Positions 36,447 through 49,149 of a stretch of 64,000 nucleotides of DNA are shown here, one piece after another (position 1 is the first letter of the stretch; every line of letters begins with the position of its first letter). Location: NCBI GenBank assembly GCA_963971425.1, contig OZ020514.1, forward strand, positions 39,035,158-39,099,157, written 5' to 3'. The DNA comes from Bryoerythrophyllum caledonicum (Eukaryota; Streptophyta; Bryopsida; Pottiales; Pottiaceae). A model generated the notes under the pieces. The model ran no database searches. It was not told where the DNA came from and was given only the letters and a program-made list of their open reading frames with translations. Both the position numbers and the translations under genes were made by a program.

Positions 36447-39400
36447 CAGGGTTGTTATAACGGACGGGTTGAGGTGATCGGACGGGACAACTGGACGGGC
36501 GGTCCGGACCGCACCGACGGACGGTTCGGATGGATTGCCCGAAGTGCGCCCAGTAATTTTTTGCAAGTAAGAAAGTTTTACTATGATCGCACGTCACATT
36601 CGGACGTGTCACGCCACCGTGGCACGAGGGCGGGGACGTCTCCGCCCCTAAATGGTACGGGCGGAGACGTCACCGCCCCTCCCCGCCCAATTTTAGAATC
36701 AGGATCTTTGAACGGCCATATCTCACTCAAAAATAGTCTAAATTAAGCGTATGAGATGTTTTTTGGCATCTACGAAAAATATAAATGTCAAAACATACCT
36801 CAAACGCTTGATTTGGGCTATTTCTAAGTGAGTTATGCCCATTCAAACATTCTGACTCCAAATTTAGGCGGGGAAGGGGCGGGGACGTTAGGGGCGGAGA
36901 CGTCTCCGCCCCAAAATGGTAGGGGCGGAGACGTCCCTGCCCTTAAATGGCAGGGGCGGGGACGTTAGGGGCGGAGACGTCTCCGCCCCAAAATGGTAGG
37001 GGCGGAGACGTCCCTGCCCTTGAATGGCAGGGGCGGAGACGTCACCGCCCCTCCCCACACAATTTTGGAATCAAGATCTTTGAACGGCCATATCTCACTC
37101 AAAAATAGTCCAAATTAAGCATATGAGATGTTGCTTGGCATCTACGGAAAATGTAGATGTCAAATCACACCTCAAACGCTTGATTTGGATTATTTTTGAG
37201 TGAGTTATGCCCATTCAAACATTTTGACTCCAAATTTAGGCGGGGAAGGGGCGGGGACGTTAGGGGCGGAGACGTGAGGGCGAGGACTCAACCCTTTGAA
37301 GGTTGTAGAGGAACAAAGTTGGGCAATCTTCATTCTCGCCTTGGCAAAGGCCTTCGTCCTTCCCATGCGTTAGAGAAACAATATTTTTAATGTAAATTTA
37401 GTTTTCCTTCCAACTTCTAGGGAATGACATGATTGCCGTGATGATTGAGGAATGCAAAGATCTTGTCGGAACCAAATATAGCGGCTTTTTGCTCTAAATG
37501 ATTCTATTGGACTTGAATTAGGAGAAGAACAAGAACTACGGTCTTCCAATGGGACCGGCGTGAATGTAGTGTTTGTTCATTCTCTTCACTAAGCATATGG
37601 CCACGGGAGATAGGCTAGTGTATAAAGAACTACTTCCCCCTCTCGAGGGTTAACACTTTTCCACACTAAGTGCTTCCCTACACTAATTGCATTAGTGACA
37701 ACCGACATTTGATCTCCCCCAAGGACTTTGTGGGTTCCCATACAACGGGGCCGTGGGATCTCCCACCATAATTGGACGGACTATGGTGGTACTTGAATTA
37801 GAATGTTGTATTACGCTATAAACAACAAATTTTTTTTGACATTTTCAAAGAAGGTAATATTCTTTGCACAAGTGAAACCTCCTTTATTATCAACAAACAA
37901 ATACCATTGAGCAATGTAGTTTTAATGTAAAGATGTGTTCTTAAATGACTCATCTTGAGGTCATATTCAAATTTATGAAGCATAATGTCGAATCATCCAA
38001 TGTCCATATATCCCTTGTGTAACAACCCTTTAACTTTACTTTACAAAGGAATTACGCAACTTAACTTTTCAAACAAATTATTTAAACATGCAATGAGAGG
38101 GAAATATATATATCCTCAAACATAACGGGTCGTGTAAACTTCTAACCACGGAGGAAATGTACAAGTTACCCAACAATAAAATGTTGCATGAGTGCCCCAC
38201 AATAAATACCCCCTTTTCATCCATTGAGAAATAGTGAGAACCTAAATGAGTATAATCTACCATTCAAATTTTGCACCTATTTTTTCCATGATATTTTGTA
38301 TGTATCAATTACATAGTTCCTTGACATTATATCTAATTATATATTACTTACAACCATATTTCACACTTTTAAAGCAATATATGTTTCTTGTTCTTTCTTT
38401 ATAAAATTTATCCTAAGTGAATATATTTGCCCCTATTTCTTTATCGTACGTCGTTTCTACAATTTATGCCAGTGGCCCCTTCGAGATTACTTTTTTTCCC
38501 AACTTCCCCAAAAAGTGTAAACATGATCTACTTGGGTTAAAATGTATTTTAACAACAAAGAAAATACTTTGTTTTTGAAATCTTAGAAGAAGGTAATACT
38601 CTTTATATATAAGTATTCTACAATTGAATCCAATGTTAAGAAGAGGCATGGAAAGATAAACAAAAAAGTTAAGAAACATATAAATAGTTTGCACATGTTA
38701 GAGGAAATGTAATAGTTTCCATTTGAACATAAAGAAATTGACATTCGCAATTTATAAATACGGCATATGTATAGTACAACACAACGTCAAAATTATATTT
38801 ATTTAGGAAAAGAATTTCATGCAAACCATACAAAGTTCTATCGTTATTGTATATAGACATGAGTTCAAGAAAGAAGTTAATAGTTATGTCCTATATTGCT
38901 AGAAATTTTACTAGAGCTTCTATTCACATTTATACTTTTTGTACATCTATATGTATACTAAAAAACATTTGGTCGTGTGTCTCTCCCCTACATCCATAGC
39001 TTTTACAATAGACATGTTTAATGTGACCTTTTGAAGGTGTCACCCTTAGAAGCAAAGCCTTTTGGAGTTTCATCTAACCTTTGCAAGGTTTAATCAATTT
39101 AAAGTTAAATTGACACCATTTAGTAAGAAGTGTTGTGAGAGAACTACTTCGACTTTGGAATTTTGTGGCCTTTAGAAAATGCTTTTATTTGCATAATCTT
39201 TCTTTATGATTGAATAAAGTGATAAATAATCATAACCCCAACAATTTAAAGATAGATATTTCATCGACCCTATGGTTATGAAGAGTAATTCGTGGATTGT
39301 TCCAAAGGGGTTGTTACACATTGGATGATTCGACATTATGCTTCATAAATTTGAATATGACCTCAAGATGAGTCATTTAAGAACACATCTTTACATTAAA

Positions 39401-40564
39401 ACTACATTGCTCAATGGTATTTGTTCGTTGATAATAAAGGAGGTTTCACTTGTGCAAAGAATATTACCTTCTTTGAAAATGTCAAAAAAAAATTGTTGTT
39501 TATAGCGTAATACAACATTCTAATTCAAGTACCACCATAGTCCGTCCAATTATGGTGGGAGATCCCACGGCCCCGTTGTATGGGAACCCACAAAGTCCTT
39601 GGGGGAGATCAAATGTCGGTTGTTACTAATGCAATTAGTGTAGGGAAGCACTTAGTGTGGAAAAGTGTTAACCCTCGAGAGGGGGAAGTAGTTCTTTATA
39701 CACTAGCCTATCTCCCGTGGCCATATGCTTAGTGAAGAGAATGAACAAACACTACATTCACGCCGGTCCCATTGGAAGACCGTAGTTCTTGTTCTTCTCC
39801 TAATTCAAGTCCAATAGAATCATTTAGAGCAAAAAGCCGCTATATTTGGTTCCGACAAGATCTTTGCATTCCTCAATCATCACGGCAATCATGTCATTCC
39901 CTAGAAGTTGGAAGGAAAACTAAATTTACATTAAAAATATTGTTTCTCTAACGCATGGGAAGGACGAAGGCCTTTGCCAAGGCGAGAATGAAGATTGCCC
40001 AACTTTGTTCCTCTACAACCTTCAAAGGGTTGAGTCCTCGCCCTCACGTCTCCGCCTCTAACGTCCCCGCCCCTTCCCCGCCTAAATTTGGAGTCAAAAT
40101 GTTTGAATGGGTATAACTCACTCAAAAATAGCCCAAATCAAGCGTTTGAGGTGTGATTTGACATCTACATTTTCCGTAGATGCCAAGCAACATCTCATAT
40201 GCTTAATTTGGACTATTTTTGAGTGAGATATGGCCGTTCAAAGATCTTGATTCCAAAATTGGGCGGGGAGGGGCGGTGCATCTCCGCCCCTACCATTTAG
40301 GGGCGGGGACGTCTCCGCCCCTACCATTTTGGGGTGGACACGTCCTTGCGGCTAATATATTATTTTATGTAGTCAACTATTCATTTTTTTAGTTTAAATC
40401 CTACGTGGCAGCACTTTAGTTCATACGTAGCTGCCACGTCGCCTGTTTTTTACCTTGTAGATAAGTCAACCCTATGTTGACTGTATTGGACGGGCGAGAG
40501 CTCTACTAGACAGGCGAATCGGACGGACGGGCGAACTAGACGTCCGTCCAATATGACAACCCTG
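36447..40564. mobile_element. Non-autonomous hAT-like fold-back element inside element B
   Basis: 4118 bases with ends CAGGGTTGT and ACAACCCTG, flanked by an 8-bp duplication GTTCAGAG (36439-36446) and GTTCAAAG (40565-40572), one mismatch. End sequence and duplication size fit the hAT superfamily. The arms are very long inverted repeats: about 36450-38020 and 39305-40564, with the open frame starting SEL(C/Y)PFKHFDSKF present in both orientations as a by-product. The middle (38030-39300) is unique and AT-rich with no transposase. Confidence 0.88.
36640..37275. repeat. GC-rich tandem repeats in the left hAT arm
   Basis: Words GGGGCGGAGACGTCTCCGCC (itself palindromic around GAGACGTCTC) alternate with AAATGGCAGGGGC. 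GACGTTAGGGGCGGAGACGT occurs at 36884 and 36961, a 77-base period. A 160-base block (CTTTGAACGGCCATATCTCA) is also doubled, at 36710 and 37080. The right arm has only one copy, which explains the unequal arm lengths. Confidence 0.85.
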
Positions 40565-41664
40565 GTTCAAAGACTTCTAGATAATTTTCATATAGTCTCT
40601 TCAAAACTGTTATTTCACGCAAACTTGTTAAGATTTTACAGTGTCTCCATTATTTGAGATTAATTAAGCATTTAGCATTTGAACTTTGATAACTCTCATT
40701 TACTTCACGGGAATGCTAGGTTGTGAGCGGTGAGCAATGCTCGATGAGCGGTGGGACGTGGGCGGTGGGACGTGAGCGATGAATTGTCGGAAATTTCTAG
40801 CCCTGCTTTTGTAGAAACTGGATGATTAACCGTGGAAATTAGGCTCTAGAGTACCCAATATCCGTGGAAAATTTGGTGTCATGTTGCCTATTTCCGTGGA
40901 ACTTTTCCAGAAGTAGAGCCTATATCCACATTTGAAATCTGGATTATCTTTTCTTGTTTTTGAATATGCATTAAGATTTCTTTTCCTTCTATATTTAATT
41001 TTTAGATAAATCACATTTTCATAACAATTAAGTAAGTTCTATTCTATGATTAATTTGTTTACTACCAATAAATGCCGCATGAGAAATGTTTAAGAGTTAG
41101 AATTACAACACTTACAAGTTTAGAATTGAAATTGATTAAAAGGAGATTCATCCAATATTTTTTGAACATCATTCATCAACCTCAAAGCATTTTAATTGTT
41201 TATGATTTATTCTATATCTTATACCTAACCCCTGAACGTCCCTGATGTCGAAAAACGACATTCTGGATGAGCTCGGGGAAGTTCAAATGGCTGCCATTTT
41301 TCATCCAAAGTCCGTTTCATTATTTGTTTTTGGAAGTTATTGTAGACCGGGTGTAGTTTTAATGTGAACTATCTCCTGGCTTATCTACCTTTGTAGAACC
41401 ACTTAACGTGTTCAAAATACTTCAATATTACTTAACCCCAATAAAAGTTCCTCGTAATTGCATATCAAAATCGCTTCTAAACTGTTGATTATAGTGCAAT
41501 GAGTAACCAAGGAAACAAATATAATACTTAAACTTTCTATGCCCGTGGACACCTGATTATGGCATCCTTCATCTTCTCCAGCCTGTCCTTAAAAGCCACT
41601 CTAGAAATGTACGGTTGCCCAAATCGACATGGTGTTCACCAACAACAACACGCATGTTCTGGCG

Positions 41665-41865
41665 AAATCTTAGGTTTAGGGTTTAGGATTTTATAGTTTT
41701 AGAGTTTTTAGGGTTTTTAGGATTTATAGGGTTTTTAAGGATTTTTAGGATTTCTAGGATTTTAGGGTTTTTAGGATTTAGAGTTTAGGGTTTCTAGGAT
41801 TTCTAGGATTTAGGGTTTCTAGGGTTTCTAGGGTTTTTAGGATTTTAATGGTTTAGGGTCAAGGT
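41665..41865. repeat. Degenerate telomere-like (TTTAGGG) interstitial repeat
   Basis: About 200 bases of TTTAGGG, TTTTAGGATT and TTTCTAGGG words. TTTAGGG is the common plant telomere unit. This tract is decayed and internal, so it is an interstitial telomere-like sequence. Confidence 0.75.
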
Positions 41866-41910
41866 TAGGGAGCGGCGGACGGACAGACTGTTGTCTTTTA
41901 TATAAGTAGA
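41866..41910 (-). mobile_element. Helitron-like 5' end (minus orientation)
   Basis: Read leftward from 41910: TCTACTTATATAAAAGAC, then CAGTCTGTCCGTCCGCCGCTCC, preceded by A. The same start is seen at 56536 (TCTACTACTATAACAGGC, then CTGTCTGTCCGTCCGCCGCTC). The 3' end to the left was not located. Confidence 0.55.
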
Positions 41911-42699
41911 TAATCTAAATGTCAATAGAAACTTCTATGAAGAATTTGGAGCTACGCGAAGTCTGTATTTTTTACTTTGAGTGGTACTATCTTTTGAACC
42001 ACAATCCAAGAAACATAATAAGAACACCTCCACAAACATTTGACTGAGGAAAATGGAGTATAAAAGTTTAAGACATAAATATAGATTTTATGAATCACAG
42101 GTATTTGCCCAAACTCAAGAAATCTCCTCCGAGGAGATTTTGGTCTTTAGGGGTTAAGTATAGATTTCCTAGAAGAGCTAGAACAAGCAACAAAGTTTAA
42201 TTTCATCTAATATTTTATAAAAACATTTCATTATAGTTTTTAAAAAAATATTATGAAATATACATTTTAAAAAACATGGAATGATTTAACAACGATTGGT
42301 TGTTTTAAAAATCAAGTTTATAACAATATGATTTTTAGGATGTTTGATATCATTTTATAGTTTTCTCTCTTGGTATAGAATATCGTACAATGTAAGTTTG
42401 TGTTTGTAATAACTTTATTTGTTTTAAAAATTTGCATGTGATATTTTGCTTCTCTATAATTTCTCTTTGTCAGACATATAATTTTTCCATTGATTGGTAA
42501 TTTGATTTATCAAATTCTTTGGTGTTCTTTTATACCATTCTTCCAAAGATATATTGCAGAGCCTGCTTGGTTTAGATTCTACAACAATTTCAAGCTTGGA
42601 CGTTTAAAAAATATTTTAAGTTGTATTCAAGATTGTTTTTGTTTAAAAATAAATAAATATTATTTTGAATTTTCCTTATTACCTTATTTAAGGTTCAAC

Positions 42700-43650
42700 T
42701 TCATTTTAAAGATTGTGAACAAAATTAATCTATTTTCCTCTTCTTCATCAACTTTGAAGAACAAATATGTGTGTGACATAAGTCCAGTGGACATGGACTT
42801 AGTGGTGGATAAAATAAACACTTTATTCACGCCGGCCCTTCGAACGGGAGTTCTTCTTCTTGTTGTGTGTGACATAAAACATTTATCGACCTGCTTAAAA
42901 ACTTCATGTCTGACTTGATAATTTTTTTTTAATATACTTCACTTATACAATTTTAAAAAAATGTACCTATACGACAAATGTTTTTCTTGAACTTGACATT
43001 GCACTTGATTTTTCAAAGTGGTCCACAACTTGCTTTTCAAATTTAAAGTTGCAATTGTCAATTATAAATTTCTTAAAACTTATGATACACAATACAAACA
43101 TACGAAACCAATGAAATTTTTTTTTAGTCGTTCTTAAAGAAAACTACATGTATTTGATTCACTATAGTTTTATATAAGCAATCCTAAGAAACACATTAAG
43201 ACTTAAGCCACTAGAGAAAAAGACATAAAGAATTACAGACAGTGCCATGATCCATGAGTAGTTTTCAAATTCACATCATATTACACTATACAATTTAGTG
43301 ATTTAAATAAAAAATTTATACCATTTTCTAGTTTTCAATACATTGCAATTGACTACTAATTATAATTGAAAATTTTATTCTCGAATCAAGGATAACCTTT
43401 AATTAGAAAGTCATCAAATTGCATGAATTAGCTCAAAGAAAGTTTGTTTTATATTTAAAGATTGTGAACAAAATTAATCATTTTTCCCCTTCTTCGTCAA
43501 CTTTGAAGAACAAATATGTGTGTGACATAAGTCCGGTGGACATGGACTTAGCGGTGGATCAAATAAACACTTTATTCACGCCGCCTTTCAAACTAGAGTT
43601 CTTCTTCTTTTTGTCTGCGACAAAAAACATTTATCAACTTACTTAAATAT
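42700..43650. repeat. Direct repeat pair and second copy of the palindrome-bearing block
   Basis: 42700-42920 recurs at 43449-43650 (offset 749), encoding the shared peptide LKNKYVCDISPVDMDL in both. Between them, 43015-43412 is the second copy of the 35659 block with its palindrome at 43376. Coding is unlikely; the shared peptide reflects DNA duplication. Confidence 0.65.
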
Positions 43651-44604
43651 AATCAAAAGTTTATTAAAAATTAGATTTTTTATCAGTCAAACGAAGAAAG
43701 CCTAAATGAATATACAACTTTTTTTAAAACCAAATTAAATTATCTTCAATTCTTATTTGAAAACAATATCAACACAAATTATATATGTTAAAACTTTTAA
43801 TATTCTAAGAGTTATATTCTTGAAAATGATTCTCATTTTACAAGGCTTATTTTTTTTAAAGAACCTTTTTTTACCTCAAAACTAATCTAGCAGATTTTTG
43901 TTTATTTTTATTTTTATTTTACATATGAAACCAAATATGACTTTCAGTTTTTCATTCATTAGAAAATCCGATTTTGTCAAAACGAATCTCATTTTGTCTT
44001 ATTCGGGTTGGTCGCATTCCTAAATTGAAGTGACTCGACAACTTAAAAAGGTCACCATAAAAGATGTGCCAAAAATACATTGTTCTCCCGCCCAAAAATG
44101 CAGTCGTTGGAAAAAGTCTTTTAAGTTTCCCGCCCTCCTCCGTTTTTTGTGCACCTAATTCCATCACGACATTCTGACTTTCCCTTGGAAATACTCATTT
44201 CGAACTCTTCCCTCTCTGAAGCTCTCTCTGCCTCGCCTCCGCTTCCACTTTTGTGCTTCAGCTCTTGCCTCTGCTCAGTAAGATACTGCTGTGGTTTTTA
44301 TTGTTCCAGGTCGTTTTTTGGGACATGAATGTTTTGGATAGTTTTTTAGGGCAGGAGTATAAGTGAGGCTGTATTTCTTATGTGGTTGTATTTCTTGCTC
44401 GTTGGTTGAAATCATATTCATTTTCTATTTGCTTGTATTGCACAGGTCGTTTCAATGTTCTCTCCTCTGCTTTATGTGCAAGAGTACAGGTCTCTACATC
44501 GCACGTTATTCAGTGATATTGACCAGTTTAGCGGTTCTTGTTTGTCTCTAAACTAAATCTCTATATGTGACACTCCGAATATTACGGAATCACTATAGCA
44601 CTGT
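43651..44604 (+). promoter_or_regulatory. Probable promoter and leader of the element B transposase
   Basis: TTTCCCGCC at 44126-44134 fits an E2F site, with a second CTCCCGCCC near 44085. A CT-rich stretch (CTCTCTGAAGCTCTCTCTGC) follows, and GTAAGA near 44279 (after CTCTGCTCA) is a good donor for a leader intron ending at AG before ATG 45528. 43651-43950 is AT-rich with nothing recognised. Confidence 0.5.
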
Positions 44605-45419
44605 TATCCTCGGGTCGAGAATAACCTAAACTATCATAATCGAATCAAATCCATCACTAACTAGACATTTTTTATGAGGTTTATCCTCGACTCAAGAATA
44701 AAACTATTGAATCTTGGTTTAGATTAAATCACCAACTCCAAGGTATAAAGTACTATAAGGTAAACGGGATTCAAATTTTAAAAAAACAATTATCCTCGAC
44801 TCGAGGATAATGCATGTAGTTTCTTTGGAATTCGAGGTAACAACAATGAGTATAACATGAATTCATCAGCTGAATCAGGGTTTGATGTCAAGTCTTGTTT
44901 TGCACTATATGGGTGGAATATCCAACCCGTCTGTTATTCTCGAGTCGATGATATCAAAAGTATGATATACAATATATGGATCACTTACTTTATGATGGTT
45001 ATTCTCGAATCGAGGATAACTGACTCCGAGTTTAATGTCGTCTGAGATGCATGTATTCTTTGGACTATGAGGTGGTGAATGCCTATGTCATACATTCACT
45101 TATGTGCTTCAGATTTCTTTCGCAGGTCTATCCTCGGGTCGAGGATAACTCACTAAGGTTTTCTGCTGTCTGTTCTGGTATCATAAAACTAGATTGGTTC
45201 CTAGCCATTTCAAATTGATAGAGATCATTTAACAAATCCGAATTTTGATAAATAAATTTCTGAATGCTAATCTTCGTTTGAAGTATTCTGTATATTTGGT
45301 GTGTTCACTCTGGGTTTAATCAACAATGTATTGTCATGACTGACTGTTGAATTATTGTACATTTCCCTAATTTAATGTTGAGATACTCAATATCTGGAGT
45401 TATCCTCGTGTCGAGGATA
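44605..45419. repeat. Palindrome cluster in the transposase leader intron (B), 7 copies
   Basis: Copies at 44605, 44682, 44791 (perfect), 44935, 45000, 45129 and 45401. The innermost bases vary (CGACTCG, CGGGTCG, CGTGTCG) while the outer TATCC and GGATA are mostly kept. All are within the predicted intron from about 44278 to 45527. Confidence 0.9.
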
Positions 45420-45527
45420 AGCATATCTTATTTGTGTCTATCTCCTCTCATAGGAGCCGTCCTATTCAAATTTGCCAATTTCTCTGGATAACTAACCCTC
45501 TATCCTTTTTATTGTTTTACCTTGAAG

Positions 45528-48336
45528 ATGGAAGAACGCTCATATGATGGTGTAGTCTGAGTTCCACCTACCTTACCTCCAGGCGTTGCTGCATGTGAGG
45601 GCATTCCTCGCGCATCGTGGTTCTCAAAGCGCGTTATCCTTCGAAACACATTTGGTGCCGATGTTGCAGTTGGACTTTGCGAGAGTGTTGATTCTGGATT
45701 TGTTCCTGAAACTAGTGGTCGGCCACTTGGAGATGATCATGTTGCTATTCTAATCCCTGAATGCTTAGACAAGAATGAAATTCCATTGAATTGGATATTT
45801 GCCCTCCGAGCATGGCCAACTCGACAAGTCTTTCTTTGTAATGTGAGTTTGTATGACCAAGAACAAACTAGCATTTACAATGCAACTCTTAAGGTTTTCC
45901 GTCACGGACCAAGAGTAGGCGTTCAACAATACGAAACCACTCGTCACAGGGTAGAAGGTCCTTCTCCACCAAAGAAGGAAGTACTTCTTACTTCACAATC
46001 GATCAACTCTGTTGCGAGCACCCTCTGTTGTCCAAGAAATTGTACTCAACGATTTCCACGGTGTTCAATTTCTGTACTTCGCTCCCAAGTTTACCGTGAC
46101 ATTGGAGGTGTTTTCTTTCAGAAACATGTTTGGCTTGATGTACACAGGCAGATCCACATGGATTCCAATGGCAACCATGTGGTGACGCTTGATGGAATTG
46201 ATGTATGCCAAAATGCATGGTGTACTATCATGGGGGTTAGTCGAGCCACATTCTACCGGTACAAACGAGAGGCAAAGGATGGGATGCGGGCAGGGGCGCA
46301 CGGCAATACTGGTTCAAAGAAGCCTCGGACTCATACCCTACAGGCAATTGCTACTCTGCATGATATACTTGATGATGCTGCCGATCACAGTCCTAATTAG
46401 ACAACTACACTTGGCACTGGGGAGAAGGTCGTCTCCAAACACCTTCCTGCCTCTTTTCAATGGAGTGCAATGTTGTCCAAAGTGAATGAGGTGAATTCAA
46501 GATTTGGCCTCAAACCAATATCTTTGTCTGGTCTTAGTCGAATTCGAAACTCTGAGTTTGAACAATACTCTACGAAGAAGCCTGGTGACAACTTTGCCCG
46601 CTGCGGAAGATGCGACCAACTCAAGCAATTAAAGAAGGCTTGTATACGGGGGTCCTCCTCATACAAAATGTGGGAAGTCAAGTTGCAGCTACATCAGGCC
46701 TCTCAACAGACTCATCGTATTTTATATTATGGGAACCGGAAGAACTCGGAAGAAAAACCTGACGAGGTTGTGTGCATCATTCATGATAAAATGGATCATA
46801 GCAAAACCGCATCACCTCATTTTTCTCACAAGAATAAAGCGACGGAGTCCTTCATGAAACTGCCTGTGGTCGTAACTGGAATGATTGCGCATGGATATGG
46901 AGATGTTCGTTATTTATAGTCTTGACATCTTCTCCACATACTCAAACCACACTATTGGATCAATTGCGAAGTTACTTCGGGACTTAGAGAGTCCACCGGT
47001 GTATTCTTCTCGTGAATTATTTACGGGAGGAAGAGCTTCTCCTCTCTCTGAGGCTGTGCTTGCGGATGCTAACGTGTGTTTTGGATCCCTTGCTCCTCCA
47101 CCGGTTGAACCTGTTCCTGCGAAACAGTTACCACCAATTCTCCAAATGCAGTTGGATATTGCCACTGGGGACAATAAAAATAGATTTGTGTTCGCTTATT
47201 TTTTCCTCCTCGTCCATATGGGTATTTTCCGTGAAGTGTATGTCAACTTCTTACTTGTTGGTCATACTCACGAGGATATTGATGTAATGTTTGGGAGATG
47301 GAGGTCCAAACTCAAGTCAAATAGCTATCCAACGATTCCACTCTTGATGAAATCATTCATGGATGCTGAGATAATGCCAGTTATTCCACACCTCATTGAA
47401 GAGGTGCCCGATTTCAAGGGCTTTTTAGAAGGATATTTGTGCATTGGCAAAGAGGCCCTTACGGGTCACACTAAGGGCCAATAATTCAAGTTTTACAAGG
47501 GCTCTGATGGATTGCCAAAGATGCAGTACAAAATTCTTTGTACAGATAAGGATTGGTTGCCCAAGGAAGATGGAGGAATTCAGCTGTGGAAAGTGACGGA
47601 AGATGGTAGGCCAATTTTGCCTCGTGGACAGCCGATTCCTCTCATTCCGCAACGTCATGAGAATTATGATGAGGTCCTGAAGGGTATCTCTGGGTTTCTA
47701 AGTCTTTGGGAATCTATGGCTAACAAGGATCTTTCGGGTGAATATAGGAGGAAGAACGAGCATATTATGTACTATTGGAGAGGTGTTAAGGCTTCCCTCG
47801 AGGTGCCTTTGGAAGAATCGCCTCTCCTACGAGAGGGATTCTGGCCACTATCTAGATATGCTCCATCCATGGTGGATGAATATGAGATTGATGGGTCGTT
47901 GAAGGAGGAATATGCAGAGGACCCTCCATTCATTGGACAACGACGTCATTGTCCCCCTCCATCGTTTTGGGTTGGTAGAGATGTGTACGAGGGCTATGTA
48001 CTTGCGGTACGTTCAGCTGATGGAGATTTGCGCCCATTTTGGATTGCCTTGGCATTGACTAATCCACATCCGGATCGTGAACATTCTCATGAGATTAAAG
48101 TGCAATACTTCAAACCTGCATCCCAACGTCATGTGGACTTGGAAACGGACCAAGGGTGGGATTCTAATCATGGCAATAATTGGGTTGAAGAGACTGAATC
48201 TGAACCAATCTGGGTGTATACAGATTGTATTTTAACGGCTTGGAAGCCTAGGTTGCGTGGAAACACAAGCTCCTCTAGATTAAAAATTCCTAAATCACAG
48301 GTGGACATAATCAAGGCATCTTTAGCTGAATTATAG
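45528..48336 (+). pseudogene. Element B transposase (DUF7869-like RNase H type), broken
   Basis: About 936 codons from an ATG that directly follows CCTTGAAG. Order by approximate residue: N-terminal domain (1-165; FALRAWPTRQVF, SLYDQEQTSIYNATL); HTH-like block (205-255; VVTLDGIDVCQNAW, TIMGVSRATFYRYK); Cys pair (ARCGRC, 356); DDE-type blocks IIHDKMDHSKTAS (415), LQMQLDIATGDNKNRFVF (540) and VGHTHEDIDVMFGRW (580); C-terminal domain (RRHCPPPSFWVGRDVY, 800). The DNxxxxNKNR and VGHTHEDID blocks are typical of DUF7869 proteins of large DNA transposons. Several stops and one frame change are present. It would cut and join the terminal repeats; the gene lies 887 bases inside the right end. Confidence 0.85.
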
Positions 48337-49140
48337 ATTTCAGCGGAGTTTGTGGTTTTTGGGGACTGGAGTTATTTTTCCAATATAAAATGGGGGGGGT
48401 GCATGTTCTTTTTTTATTTTTTGTTCATCCGTACTGGATATCCTATTAAGTATGTAGTGAACTTGTATCTATAGGATGGAATTGTAGACTTTGAATGTGC
48501 GCATAGCATATTTGTAGATGAATTAGATTAGTGTTTGTAGTTACATATAGTAATGTATTGTGTTGCTTTTAATATTATACAATAGAGGCTGGAATTTTGT
48601 TACATCATTGATGTATAAATGGCGGTCCACATTGTGAGTGTCATTAATTATACATTTATCCTTGATGCATTGATACTTTCTATAGATAGCAATTATTGAA
48701 TGGATTTCTACAATACATGCTAACTTTTCAATGCTAGGTATTTCAACGACCTTGTTGTTTGGAAATAGTATAATCTCTTGAAATTGGTAATTATTTCTTT
48801 TTCAAATGAAAAGGTATGCATTCAAGGTAGAATTTAAATGAGTGTATATGTGTATTTTAGTCCAATTTTAAACCCTACTCAGAGGGGTTATCAAATTTAT
48901 TGCCGCTTCTATTTGCCACCGTAATTTTATTCTCGCAATGATTTTTTTTGGATGTATTAGTTTTTCTTAGGTAATAGGCTCCATATCTTGGTACATTTTT
49001 TATAATCTATTACCCTTACACACACATATCACAAAATGATATTCAATTTCATACAAGATGAATTCAACAATCCATGATACGGCTAGATTATTTAGCATTT
49101 TCAATCGAGATTGAGTCTCAATTTAATACATAGTCTCAAA
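48337..49140. other. 3' flank of the transposase and subterminal region of B
   Basis: AT-rich sequence, probably the 3' untranslated region. A decayed palindrome (TATCCTTGATGCATTGATA) lies at 48657-48675. No gene is seen. Confidence 0.5.
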
Positions 49141-49149
49141 TGAATGAAA

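Larger units (their letters stand above)
40565..42480. other. AT-rich spacer of element B with telomere-like repeats and a Helitron end
   Basis: GA/GC repeated words near 40735 (GAGCGGTGGGACGTG), a short motif TTTCCGTGGAA repeated at 40820-40915, degenerate TTTAGGG repeats (41665-41865), and a Helitron-like 5' end on the minus strand at 41910. No gene recognised. Confidence 0.5.

Noticed and set aside
37196-40125. A conserved 64-residue protein present twice in opposite orientation
   Set aside because: It is the inverted-repeat arm of the hAT-like element read twice; GC-rich palindromes keep it open by chance.
10653-45419. CRISPR-like array
   Set aside because: The repeats are palindromes with irregular spacing of about 50 to over 1000 bases, diverged copies and no cas genes, in a eukaryotic setting.
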